From positions 428,159 to 463,057 of the forward strand of contig NZ_CM002128.1 of NCBI RefSeq assembly GCF_000448565.1: a stretch of 34,899 nt of DNA, written 5' to 3'. The translations under genes were made by a program, and so were the position numbers. This document shows, one piece after another, positions 9,042 to 15,437 of the stretch. Source of the stretch: Streptococcus sp. HSISM1. GTDB lineage: Bacteria; Bacillota; Bacilli; Lactobacillales; Streptococcaceae. The first letter of the stretch is position 1, and each line of letters opens with the position of its first letter. The notes below the pieces were generated by a model that was not told the DNA's origin, searched no databases, and was given only the letters and a program-made list of their open reading frames with translations.

Positions 9042-9070
9042 AGTTTACCAAATTTCCAGGATCTTGACAA
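9042..9070 (-). promoter_or_regulatory. rpmE2 promoter
   Basis: On the minus strand TTGTCA (9070-9065), 17 nt and TAAACT (9047-9042). It starts transcription about 55 nt before the L31 start codon. No Zur palindrome is obvious. Confidence 0.6.
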
Positions 9071-9102
9071 GTATTTTCACTAATTTTATTTAAATTAATG
9101 AT

Positions 9103-9134
9103 CAAAAAATCACCCTGGTTAAGCCAAGGTGATT
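9103..9134 (-). terminator. Terminator after the tetraspan membrane-protein gene
   Basis: On the minus strand AATCACCTTGG (9134-9124) pairs with CCAGGGTGATT (9118-9108), one mismatch, followed by six U residues. The present stop codon of the upstream gene (9121-9119) falls inside the loop, which is one argument that the frame of that gene is shifted. Confidence 0.85.
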
Positions 9135-9727
9135 CTGATATTATTATTGTTCAGATTGATTTGGATCTTTTGGTGCTTCAACCGGTTGATCAGCTTGTCC
9201 CTCAGTATGTTCGTGAGTTTCTTTTTGATTTCATCTACAGCAGTTTTTACAGTAGAAGTTGTCACACGTCCAACAGATTGGGCAAATCCTTTACCTGATT
9301 CAGCAAGTTCTTCGAAGGTTCCTTTAGTGATTTTACCACCAGACATTGCCAAGAGACCAGTCACAACAATAGCGATTGATGCGATCAAAGCAAGGATCAA
9401 CCCAAAGCCAATTGAAACGCCGTAACCATTGAAGTCAGCAGCGTACTTGTTTACATTGAATACATCAATCAATGTTACAACAGTTGAGAGAGCCCCAGAT
9501 ACGATAACACCAATTGCAAAACCTTTTGGTAGTGAAGATTTTACATCATTCAAGCATGCAAGGACAATCGCAACGACTGCGAAGATAATAACGAACCATC
9601 CATCTCCGCGAAGACCATTCCAGCTGTATGAACCAAAAGCACCAGCATTCAGGCTTGCCCATGGCAAGAAAGAGCTAAGAATCGCTACCGCAGCAGAGAT
9701 AATGATAAACAAACGATTTTTTTCCAT
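9119..9727 (-). CDS. Four-helix membrane protein with a probable C-terminal frameshift
   Basis: 202 aa as read. Four hydrophobic segments (about residues 7-25, 46-62, 70-92 and 106-128) are followed by a cytoplasmic amphipathic stretch (TFEELAESGKGFAQSVG...). Function unknown. The start at 9727 (MEKNRLFIIIS) has AAGGAGA before it; the frame is open further upstream without a ribosome site. From residue 168 the tail turns into KLTNILRDKLINRLKHQK, unlike the rest. If the T5 run at 9222-9226 had one more base, the tail would instead read KKETHEHTEGQADQPVEAPK and end at 9144, just before the terminator hairpin. I therefore think the real C terminus is the acidic one and that this copy has lost one base, truly or by assembly error. 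Confidence 0.75.
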   Translation of the reverse strand: MEKNRLFIIISAAVAILSSFLPWASLNAGAFGSYSWNGLRGDGWFVIIFAVVAIVLACLNDVKSSLPKGFAIGVIVSGALSTVVTLIDVFNVNKYAADFNGYGVSIGFGLILALIASIAIVVTGLLAMSGGKITKGTFEELAESGKGFAQSVGRVTTSTVKTAVDEIKKKLTNILRDKLINRLKHQKIQINLNNNNIRITLA

Positions 9728-9803
9728 AATAAGTCTCCTTAATAATTTTATTAGCTTTATTTTACCATAAGGTTCTTGAATTGAAAACCCCACTAAAATA
9801 ATA

Positions 9804-9831
9804 AAAAGGCTGAGAATCGGTTCTCAGCCTT
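9804..9831 (-). terminator. Terminator of nrnA, containing its stop codon
   Basis: AAGGCTGAGAA (9806-9816) pairs perfectly with TTCTCAGCCTT (9821-9831), with a U run on the minus strand. The nrnA stop (TGA, 9826-9824) lies within the stem, so a ribosome finishing translation would cover it. Confidence 0.85.
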
Positions 9832-10768
9832 CGTTTGTGCGAGCCACTTCTTGTAGCTCTTGGTAGATTTGGTCATTTTCTTCAAGGGAGTAGGAGTTGG
9901 CTCCACTCGCTAGTGGATGGCCACCACCATTATGACGTTTGGCAATTTCGTTGATCACCTTTCGTTTGCTACGCATCCGGACACGGAAGTGACCGTCGGC
10001 CTGCTCGACAAAGATAGCCCAAACAGACACGGTATCGATTCGTCCAGGAGCTCCGACAATTGCAGCAGTCTCTGAATCACGTAGATCGAATTTCTTCAAG
10101 AGCTCTTGTGTCAAGGTCACACGCGCAGCGCCATGTTCATCGATCTCAAGATGGTCATAGACATAGCCTTGAAGCTTAGCTGTCTTAAGGTTGATCGTAT
10201 CCATCTGCCGAGCAAGTGCTGTAAAATCAAAGGGAATGCTTCGAAGATAGGCAGCGATCTCAAAGGTCCGAGTCGAAGTAGCAGGATAAAGGAAGCGACC
10301 TGTATCGCCGACAATCCCAGCATAGAGAAGACGCGCAGCACTAACTGGAAGCTCAAGATCCAATTCCTTAGCAAAAAGTGCGATTAACTCACTGGTAGAG
10401 CTAGACTCAGTATCGACCCAGAGCAGATCGCCATAAGCATCGTCATTTGGGTGGTGGTCGATCTTGATCAGGAAATCACCGTTCGTATAGCGCTTGTCAT
10501 CTATGCGGGGAGTATTGGCCGTATCACAGACAATCACCAAAGCTCCAGCATAGTCCTCATCTCTGACAGTATCCATCTCAGCAAGCCAAGTCAAGGTCGG
10601 TTCATCATAGCCAGTTGCCAAGACCCGCTTTTGAGGGAAGTGCGCACGCAGGAGATCCCGCAAGCCCACTTGGCTACCAATCGCATCCGGATCCGGATTC
10701 TGATGACGATGGATAATAATCGTGTCATAAGCTTGAATCTTTTCAAGAATGTCATTCATTACGTTCAT
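9824..10768 (-). CDS. nrnA: Bifunctional oligoribonuclease / pAp phosphatase NrnA
   Basis: 314 aa, a DHH/DHHA1 phosphoesterase. NrnA degrades short RNA oligonucleotides and dephosphorylates 3'-phosphoadenosine 5'-phosphate; in streptococci relatives also hydrolyse cyclic-dinucleotide breakdown products. Metal-binding motifs are intact: His20-x-His22 with Asp26 and Asp28 (IIHRHQNPDPDA), Asp82 (VCDTAN), DHH at 104-106, and the DHHA1 glycine loop GGGH at 281-284. GAGGT precedes the ATG at 10768; a second ATG three codons later is possible. Extended -10 TGTTAAAAT on the minus strand lies about 25 nt upstream. Confidence 0.95.
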   Translation of the reverse strand: MNVMNDILEKIQAYDTIIIHRHQNPDPDAIGSQVGLRDLLRAHFPQKRVLATGYDEPTLTWLAEMDTVRDEDYAGALVIVCDTANTPRIDDKRYTNGDFLIKIDHHPNDDAYGDLLWVDTESSSTSELIALFAKELDLELPVSAARLLYAGIVGDTGRFLYPATSTRTFEIAAYLRSIPFDFTALARQMDTINLKTAKLQGYVYDHLEIDEHGAARVTLTQELLKKFDLRDSETAAIVGAPGRIDTVSVWAIFVEQADGHFRVRMRSKRKVINEIAKRHNGGGHPLASGANSYSLEENDQIYQELQEVARTNEG

Positions 10769-10886
10769 ACATTACCTCATTTTCTCTGTCAATTTTAACA
10801 TAAGAAAGGCCCATCCAGCAAGCATTTATCACTAATTAGGAGCTATGGAAGCGGTTTTACATTGGTTAGATATTTTGTTAGAATGG

Positions 10887-11591
10887 ATGAATATGATGAA
10901 AGAAATTAAAAATAGACCATTCAGATTGAAAGTCTTTCTAGCTGCTTTGTCTCTAGTAGTTGTTGCTGGTATTTTCATAGATGTCCAGAGAGGTAAGATT
11001 GGTAAGGATTCAAAATCGATATTAGAACAACAACGATTTATTGTTGTAGATGATTCGGAAAATGAAAATTTATATAAATTTAATTTTGAGAATGGCTATG
11101 ATTTAAAGAGTAATAATTTTTATAGTATAACTCAGGTAGTTGAAAAAAATGGGAAGATGTATGATGGTAGTTCAGATGAAAAGCCTGATGACAGATATCA
11201 TTTATTCTTATACCGAAATGTCACTTCCGCAATTCTGAATTTAAAGGTTTCAAAAGATGAGATCGAACAATCAAACTTTATCATTGAGCGAGATCCGAAA
11301 TCTCTAATCACAAAATCACTAGTGAAAGGAAAAATGACACCTGAATTTGAGGCTAGAGTTTTAGATAAAACTGACAAATTTTCGAAAGTTCGGATCACCT
11401 ATAATAAAGATTATTTACCAGTAAAACTTGAATGGTATTTTAAAGGCGATGAAGGGCTGAAGTGGTATACCTGGAGCCGTTTTTCATATCCATATAAGAC
11501 TGAATCTGAATTTAATAAAAAACTAGATGAAGAAATCCAGCGTATTAAAGATATTAAAGAGGAGTACGAGTTGGAGAAGAAAAACGGATAA
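10887..11591 (+). CDS. Membrane-anchored hypothetical protein
   Basis: About 234 aa from this start. One N-terminal hydrophobic segment after a basic stretch (KEIKNRPFRLKVFLAALSLV) makes an uncleaved anchor, followed by a charged extracellular domain with many Asp/Lys/Tyr residues and a C-terminal predicted helix (KKLDEEIQRIKDIKEEYELE). No motif is recognised. The frame is open from 10845, but AGGAG there lies only 2 nt from the ATG. A promoter-like TTTACA (10856-10861), 17 nt, TAGAAT (10879-10884) overlaps that region, so a start at 10887 or 10896 is more likely. Clearly AT-richer than nrnA and flavodoxin on either side, suggesting a later arrival in an otherwise conserved gene order. Confidence 0.6.
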   Translation: MNMMKEIKNRPFRLKVFLAALSLVVVAGIFIDVQRGKIGKDSKSILEQQRFIVVDDSENENLYKFNFENGYDLKSNNFYSITQVVEKNGKMYDGSSDEKPDDRYHLFLYRNVTSAILNLKVSKDEIEQSNFIIERDPKSLITKSLVKGKMTPEFEARVLDKTDKFSKVRITYNKDYLPVKLEWYFKGDEGLKWYTWSRFSYPYKTESEFNKKLDEEIQRIKDIKEEYELEKKNG

Positions 11592-11717
11592 TAATTGAAC
11601 TATTAAAGCAATTCAAGAAGAAAACGAGGGCAATTAGGTTGAATCGGTCCAATTTTCTGTAACGTGCTCTTTCTTTCAGCTTATCGGGAAAGGTTTCGTG
11701 CAAAATGCTTGAAAAAA

Positions 11718-11726
11718 TGGTATAAT
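11718..11726 (+). promoter_or_regulatory. Extended -10 promoter of the flavodoxin operon
   Basis: TGGTATAAT (11718-11726), 27 nt before the flavodoxin start. No good -35. Confidence 0.6.
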
Positions 11727-11753
11727 ACGGAAAATAGATTTTGGGAGGAAATT

Positions 11754-12197
11754 ATGACTGTAGCGAAAATTGTTTTTGCTAGTATGACTGGAAATACTGA
11801 AGAAATCGCCGATATCGTAGCGGATAAATTCCGTGATCTTGGTGTTGAAGTAGATGTGGATGAGTGTACAACTGTGGATGCGGAGGACTTCCTTGATGCA
11901 GATATCGCAGTGCTAGCGACTTATACCTACGGCGATGGAGAGCTTCCAGATGAGATTCAAGATTTCTACGAAGATTTGGCTGGCCTTGATCTTAAAGGCA
12001 AACTTTACGGTGTTGTAGGATCAGGGGATACCTTCTACGATGAATTCTGTAAAGCAGTTGATGATTTCGACCGTTGCTTCGCTGCGACTGGTGCTGAAAA
12101 AGGTTCTGAAAATGTCAAAGTTGATTTGTCTGCAGAAGACGAAGACATTGAAAAATTAGAAGCCTTTGCGGAAGAACTCGTAGCCAAAGCAAATTAA
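11754..12197 (+). CDS. Flavodoxin
   Basis: 147 aa, short-chain flavodoxin, a cytoplasmic FMN-binding electron carrier. The phosphate-binding loop SMTGNTEEIAD (residues 10-20) and the flavin-contact loops TYTYGDGELPD and GSGDTFYDEFC are clear, and the protein is strongly acidic as expected. The frame is open from 11664, but GGGAGGA (11743-11749) and family alignment fix the start at 11754. It is followed by chorismate mutase and a CLC antiporter, an order I recall from pneumococcal relatives. Confidence 0.95.
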   Translation: MTVAKIVFASMTGNTEEIADIVADKFRDLGVEVDVDECTTVDAEDFLDADIAVLATYTYGDGELPDEIQDFYEDLAGLDLKGKLYGVVGSGDTFYDEFCKAVDDFDRCFAATGAEKGSENVKVDLSAEDEDIEKLEAFAEELVAKAN

Positions 12198-12260
12198 TGA
12201 CAAAGAGGTTGGATCGATGGATTACAGCCTCGATTTATATCCAAAATAAAGAGGAGACAC

Positions 12261-12533
12261 ATGGATTTAGATCAGATTCGTAAGGACATTGACCAGATCG
12301 ATCAAGAGCTTGTAGCCTTGCTGGAAAAACGGATGGTTTGTGTCGGTCAGATTATAGAATATAAGGAGCAGCAGGGCCTACCTGTGCTCGATCAGAGAAG
12401 GGAAAGAGAGCTGCTTGAGAAAGTCGGCTCTCTCGTGACGGATGAGCAGTATCGTGCGACTATTCAAGCTCAGTTTCAAGATATGATGAAGCGCTCGAGA
12501 GACTTCCAAGAGGAGGTAAGGGCGCGTGACTAG
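12261..12533 (+). CDS. Chorismate mutase, AroQ class
   Basis: 90 aa, a single all-alpha AroQ domain that converts chorismate to prephenate for Phe/Tyr synthesis, cytoplasmic dimer. The active-site residues of the E. coli domain are found with a constant offset of four: Arg7, Arg24, Lys35, Asp44, Arg47 and Glu48. No prephenate dehydratase or dehydrogenase domain is fused. GAGGAG precedes the ATG. Its last 8 bases overlap the GTG start of the downstream CLC gene, implying coupling. Confidence 0.93.
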   Translation: MDLDQIRKDIDQIDQELVALLEKRMVCVGQIIEYKEQQGLPVLDQRRERELLEKVGSLVTDEQYRATIQAQFQDMMKRSRDFQEEVRARD

Positions 12534-13743
12534 TCTATCTATCAAGCAAAAAGCACAACAGTATGTGGTCCTAACAGGGATGGCCCTCTTCATCGGTCTC
12601 TTGGTCGGTGCCATTGACATGATTTTTGGTCAAGGTCTTCTTCTGATTGGAGATTTCCGAAGCCAGCATTGGCCCTTGATTCTTTTCCTGGCTTTAGCAG
12701 GGCTTGTCATCGTTTATCTTTATAAACGTTTTGGTGGGAAGGCTTCAAAAGGGATGGGATTGATCTTTGATGTCGGGCATGCACGTGAGGAGAAAATCCC
12801 CTTGGTCTTAGTGCCTTTGATCATGCTGACGACCTGGATGAGCCACCTCTTCGGTGGTTCGGTTGGTCGGGAAGGCGTAGCGGTCCAGATCGGAGCAACC
12901 CTTTCGCATCGTTTTGCCCGTTATTTCCAGTTTCCAGATGCTTCGCGTATCTTTCTCATGACCGGGATGGCAGCCGGTTTTGCGGGGCTCTTTCAGACGC
13001 CACTGGCAGCAACCTTCTTTGCCCTTGAAGTCCTGACCGTTGGGGAGTTGCAGCTGATTGCTCTCTATCCAGCGCTCATCGCCTCGATCGTGGCGAGCTT
13101 TACCTCTCATGCTCTTGGCTTGGAGAAATTTGCTGTGCCACTCAAGGAATCGCTGAGCTGGACGCCAGAGACCTTGATCAAAGTTGCCCTTCTTGGCTTG
13201 GTGTTTGGCCTCGCTGGGAAGCTCTTTGCAGTTAGCCTTTCCTGGTTGAAGAAGACGGTCGCGAAAGTACTGCCTAATCCGTATATTCGAATCGCGGTCA
13301 TTGGGGCTGGACTCAGCTTGATCCTCTTGACTCTCCAGATGACCAAGGTCGGCTCTTATAGCGGACTCGGAACCAATCTGATTGATATGGCATTTCATCA
13401 AGGAAGTGCGCAGAGTTATGACTGGATCCTCAAGCTCCTCTTTACCGTGGTGACCATCTCTGCTGGATACCAAGGAGGAGAAGTGACACCGCTCTTTGCG
13501 ATCGGAGCTACACTTGGCGTCTTTCTAGCTCCTCTGCTGGGCTTACCCGTCTTGGTCGTGGCTGCTATCGGTTATGCCAGTGTCTTTGGTAGTGCGACCA
13601 CGACCTTGCTCGCACCGATCTTGATCGGAGGGGAGGTCTTCGGCTATGGCAATCTTCCTTTCTTTGTGATCGCCTGCGCCATCGCCTATTGCCTACCAAA
13701 AGAGTGGAGCATTTATTCCGGCCAAAAAGTTTCAAAAAAGTAG
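12526..13743 (+). CDS. CLC-family antiporter, probable fluoride/proton exchanger (CLC-F type)
   Basis: 405 aa with about ten to twelve hydrophobic segments. The start is GTG with AGGAGG nine bases upstream, inside the chorismate mutase gene. CLC signatures: GGSVGREGVAVQIGA (gate Glu116) and GGEVTPLFAIGATLG (Gly317 onward). Ordinary chloride CLCs have GREGP and GxFxP at these places; the GREG(V/T)AVQ and GEVTPLF forms are, as I recall, typical of the CLC-F subgroup that expels fluoride. I therefore favour fluoride export, relevant to an oral niche, over chloride channel activity. No fluoride riboswitch was found upstream. Subgroup assignment is inference; CLC membership is certain. Confidence 0.9.
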   Translation: MTSLSIKQKAQQYVVLTGMALFIGLLVGAIDMIFGQGLLLIGDFRSQHWPLILFLALAGLVIVYLYKRFGGKASKGMGLIFDVGHAREEKIPLVLVPLIMLTTWMSHLFGGSVGREGVAVQIGATLSHRFARYFQFPDASRIFLMTGMAAGFAGLFQTPLAATFFALEVLTVGELQLIALYPALIASIVASFTSHALGLEKFAVPLKESLSWTPETLIKVALLGLVFGLAGKLFAVSLSWLKKTVAKVLPNPYIRIAVIGAGLSLILLTLQMTKVGSYSGLGTNLIDMAFHQGSAQSYDWILKLLFTVVTISAGYQGGEVTPLFAIGATLGVFLAPLLGLPVLVVAAIGYASVFGSATTTLLAPILIGGEVFGYGNLPFFVIACAIAYCLPKEWSIYSGQKVSKK

Positions 13744-13753
13744 AGAAAAGAGC

Positions 13754-13782
13754 TTTACAAACCTGAAAATATCTGATATGAT
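13754..13782 (+). promoter_or_regulatory. rplS promoter
   Basis: TTTACA (13754-13759), 17 nt, TATGAT (13777-13782) preceded by TGA (extended -10). Confidence 0.7.
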
Positions 13783-13789
13783 AGTTTCT

Positions 13790-13862
13790 GTGCGTAATGG
13801 AAGCACAAAAATACAGTTTATCCGCTGAGGGAGGTCCCTCAAGATTGACGAAGATAGGAGAA
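13790..13862 (+). ncRNA. Structured leader of rplS, L19-leader-like
   Basis: The untranslated leader has two local stems: TGTGC/GCACA (about 13790-13806) and GAGGG/CCCTC around 13827-13840. In Firmicutes rplS mRNA carries an autoregulatory element bound by L19; size, position and the GAGGGAGGTCCCTC core fit that element, but I am matching from memory. Confidence 0.5.
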
Positions 13863-13866
13863 TAAA

Positions 13867-14214
13867 ATGAATCCATTAATCCAAAGCTTGACTGAAGGTC
13901 AACTTCGTACTGATATCCCTGCATTCCGTCCTGGTGACACTGTTCGTGTACACGCGAAAGTTGTCGAAGGATCTCGTGAACGTATCCAGATCTTTGAAGG
14001 CGTTGTTATCGCTCGTAAAGGTCAAGGACACACTGAAATGTACACTGTTCGTAAAATCTCTAACGGTGTCGGTGTTGAACGTACATTCCCAGTACACACT
14101 CCACGTGTAGACAAGATTGAAGTTGTACGTTACGGTAAAGTACGTCGTGCGAAATTGTACTACCTTCGTGCATTGCAAGGTAAAGCAGCTCGTATTAAAG
14201 AAATCCGTCGTTAA
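13867..14214 (+). CDS. rplS: Ribosomal protein L19
   Basis: 115 aa, usual length. Large-subunit protein at the subunit interface. The sequence from [18 protein letters not shown] to the basic C terminus is diagnostic, including the typical [19 protein letters not shown] and [15 protein letters not shown] segments. TAGGAG is the ribosome site. Single-gene unit with its own promoter, structured leader and terminator. Confidence 0.98.
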   Translation: MNPLIQSLTEGQLRTDIPAFRPGDTVRVHAKVVEGSRERIQIFEGVVIARKGQGHTEMYTVRKISNGVGVERTFPVHTPRVDKIEVVRYGKVRRAKLYYLRALQGKAARIKEIRR

Positions 14215-14221
14215 GACGAAC

Positions 14222-14253
14222 AAGGAGGCGGGAGTGATCTCGCTTCTTTTTTT
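14222..14253 (+). terminator. Terminator of rplS
   Basis: GAGGCGGGA (14225-14233) pairs with TCTCGCTTC (14238-14246) using G-U pairs, followed by seven T. It ends just before the tRNA. Confidence 0.8.
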
Positions 14254-14257
14254 ATAG

Positions 14258-14329
14258 GTCCCCTTAGTTCAATGGATATAACAACTCCCTCCTAAGGAGT
14301 AGTTGCTGGTTCGATTCCGGCAGGGGACA
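14258..14329 (+). tRNA. tRNA-Arg, anticodon CCT
   Basis: 72 nt. Acceptor stem GTCCCCT (14258-14264) with AGGGGAC (14322-14328) and discriminator A at 14329; CCA is not encoded. The anticodon stem ACTCC/GGAGT encloses the loop CTCCTAA, giving anticodon CCT, which reads AGG. The T arm is GCTGG TTCGATT CCGGC. I looked for a duplicated tRNA 3' end downstream, as left by integrating elements, and did not find one. Confidence 0.95.
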
Positions 14330-14779
14330 TATATTTATGACGATGAGGGATTGTCTATATTGAATAGAAATTCCTCTTTCTAGACTTTCCTTAGGTGATG
14401 ACGGATGTCAGCGAACTAAAACTAAAAATTTATGTACAATTGACTTAACATGAGCTAAACAATTGATACAACTGAATTAGAAGCATAAAGTACATTCTTT
14501 AAGGAGTGTACTTTATTTTTGTTTTGTACATTATTCTGGAGTGGTATTTTGTATGTTTTATAGTACATAATATCCTCTAATCTGAGAAATTAATTTGTAC
14601 ATTATTTTCAATGATAATCGATGTATAATAATAAATTTAAATTTCAAATTCTGAAACTACTTTTACATATAAATAATTGAATATAAATTGCTTTAGGCCT
14701 ATAATAAAGATAGGGATAAAAAGAAATCTTCCTAGAAAGGAGTATACTGTATCATATGTGACAGTATTATTAATGAATC
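14330..14779. other. Gene-free AT-rich stretch with the left half of a split repeat
   Basis: No credible gene in about 450 bases. It contains the left half of a split intergenic repeat (14384-14415, see the copy at 19583-19722), a terminator-like hairpin AAAGTACATTCTT / GGAGTGTACTTT followed by ATTTTTG (14487-14520), and several scattered GTACAT words. AAAGGAGTATACTGT at 14736-14750 exactly repeats 15 bases of the acetoin reductase promoter (7224-7238), so TATACT may be a -10 here. Confidence 0.5.
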
Positions 14780-14965
14780 ATGAAAAAAATAATTACTATA
14801 GTACAGTGCATTTTGTTTCCCGTGTCTCCTTATATAGCTAGAGAACTATGCTTGATGAGTAAAAATCTAGTCGATAATATGTTCCTTACATTCTTTATCA
14901 TGCTAACAATTTCTTTTTGGCTTGGTATTTGGAAGTTGGGAGATTTTGTGGGAAATCCAAAATAG
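14780..14965 (+). CDS. Possible small two-helix membrane protein
   Basis: 61 aa with two hydrophobic stretches (IITIVQCILFPVSPYIA and MFLTFFIMLTISFWLGIW). No adjacent ribosome site is visible, which weakens the call, but a -10-like TATACT lies about 30 nt upstream and a clean terminator follows at 15025. It lies inside the 734 bases that separate the two halves of an intergenic repeat, so it may be cargo of an insertion. No family recognised. Confidence 0.35.
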   Translation: MKKIITIVQCILFPVSPYIARELCLMSKNLVDNMFLTFFIMLTISFWLGIWKLGDFVGNPK

Positions 14966-15024
14966 AAAGTAAAAGTCTGTTTTAAATTAAGTAAGAGATT
15001 AGCTAACTAGTTTAAGTCAAATAT

Positions 15025-15056
15025 AACACGGCCATGATTCATGAGCCGTGTTTTTG
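15025..15056 (+). terminator. Terminator after the small membrane ORF
   Basis: AACACGGC (15025-15032) pairs with GCCGTGTT (15045-15052), with inner CATG/CATG, followed by a T run. Confidence 0.75.
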
Positions 15057-15336
15057 TATGAATGTACATTTGAAAAATTTTTAGTTTTCCTTTAAATAAA
15101 GTATTGACAATGATTAGCTCAAAAAAATTTTTTGGTTACTAGAAATCATAGAAGTTCGTGAATAATTCTTGAGCCTAAGACACTTTTTTCACAGCTGAAA
15201 GTCTCTAAAGAAAATAAATGGGAAATGTAAAGTCAAGAAAAGATGGAATATCTCCATGTAATGAATTGATTTTTTAGGAGGGAAGGAGTAAAATGTAGTT
15301 AATATGATGACTAATTATGGATAGAAAAAAAGTCAC
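15057..15336. other. Non-coding stretch with the right half of the split repeat
   Basis: No gene seen. Bases 15151-15204 match the right half of the cloverleaf repeat at 19583-19722: GAAGTTC, TAATT, TTGAGCCTAA and TCACAGCTGAAAGT (12 of 14 in the last block). The left half lies at 14384-14415. Confidence 0.5.
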
Positions 15337-15437
15337 AAAAAAAGCCCCGAATCGGTGCGCATTAGTGATTATGGATAACCATATTTTAACTCAAAAGAAA
15401 AATCTTTTGGCTGTGTTGTTTCGAATGGTTCCAAAAC
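15337..15437 (-). ncRNA. tracrRNA-like sequence of a decayed type II-A CRISPR system
   Basis: Reading leftwards on the minus strand: anti-repeat (15437-15410), an 18-nt hairpin CAAAAG/CTTTTG, GTTAAAATA (15390-15382), a nexus-like ATGG-TTAT-CCAT, then the terminal hairpin GCACCGATTCGGGGC (15358-15344) and seven U. The parts and their order match the S. thermophilus CRISPR3-type tracrRNA. Differences: the extra 18-nt hairpin next to the anti-repeat, and an A-G mismatch where the terminal hairpin normally has A-U. No cas9 is present in the window. It is probably a relic. Confidence 0.7.

Noticed and set aside
9222-9226. Programmed ribosomal frameshift site in the membrane-protein gene
   Set aside because: No proper slippery heptamer plus downstream stimulatory structure; a lost base explains it better, as in the two other cases in this window.
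11592-12260. Fluoride riboswitch for the CLC-F operon
   Set aside because: I searched both leader regions for the conserved GGnGATGG and GCTGATG(A/G)CTCCTAC-type parts and found neither.
12808-13473. Long minus-strand open frame (221 codons)
   Set aside because: It lies entirely antisense to the CLC gene, shows no protein-like features or ribosome site, and is explained by the codon use of the real gene.
13876-14223. Minus-strand frame covering rplS
   Set aside because: Mirror of a highly biased ribosomal protein gene; no start signal.
14258-14345. tRNA-Arg as an integration site for a genomic island
   Set aside because: No direct repeat of the tRNA 3' end and no integrase gene are found downstream in the window.
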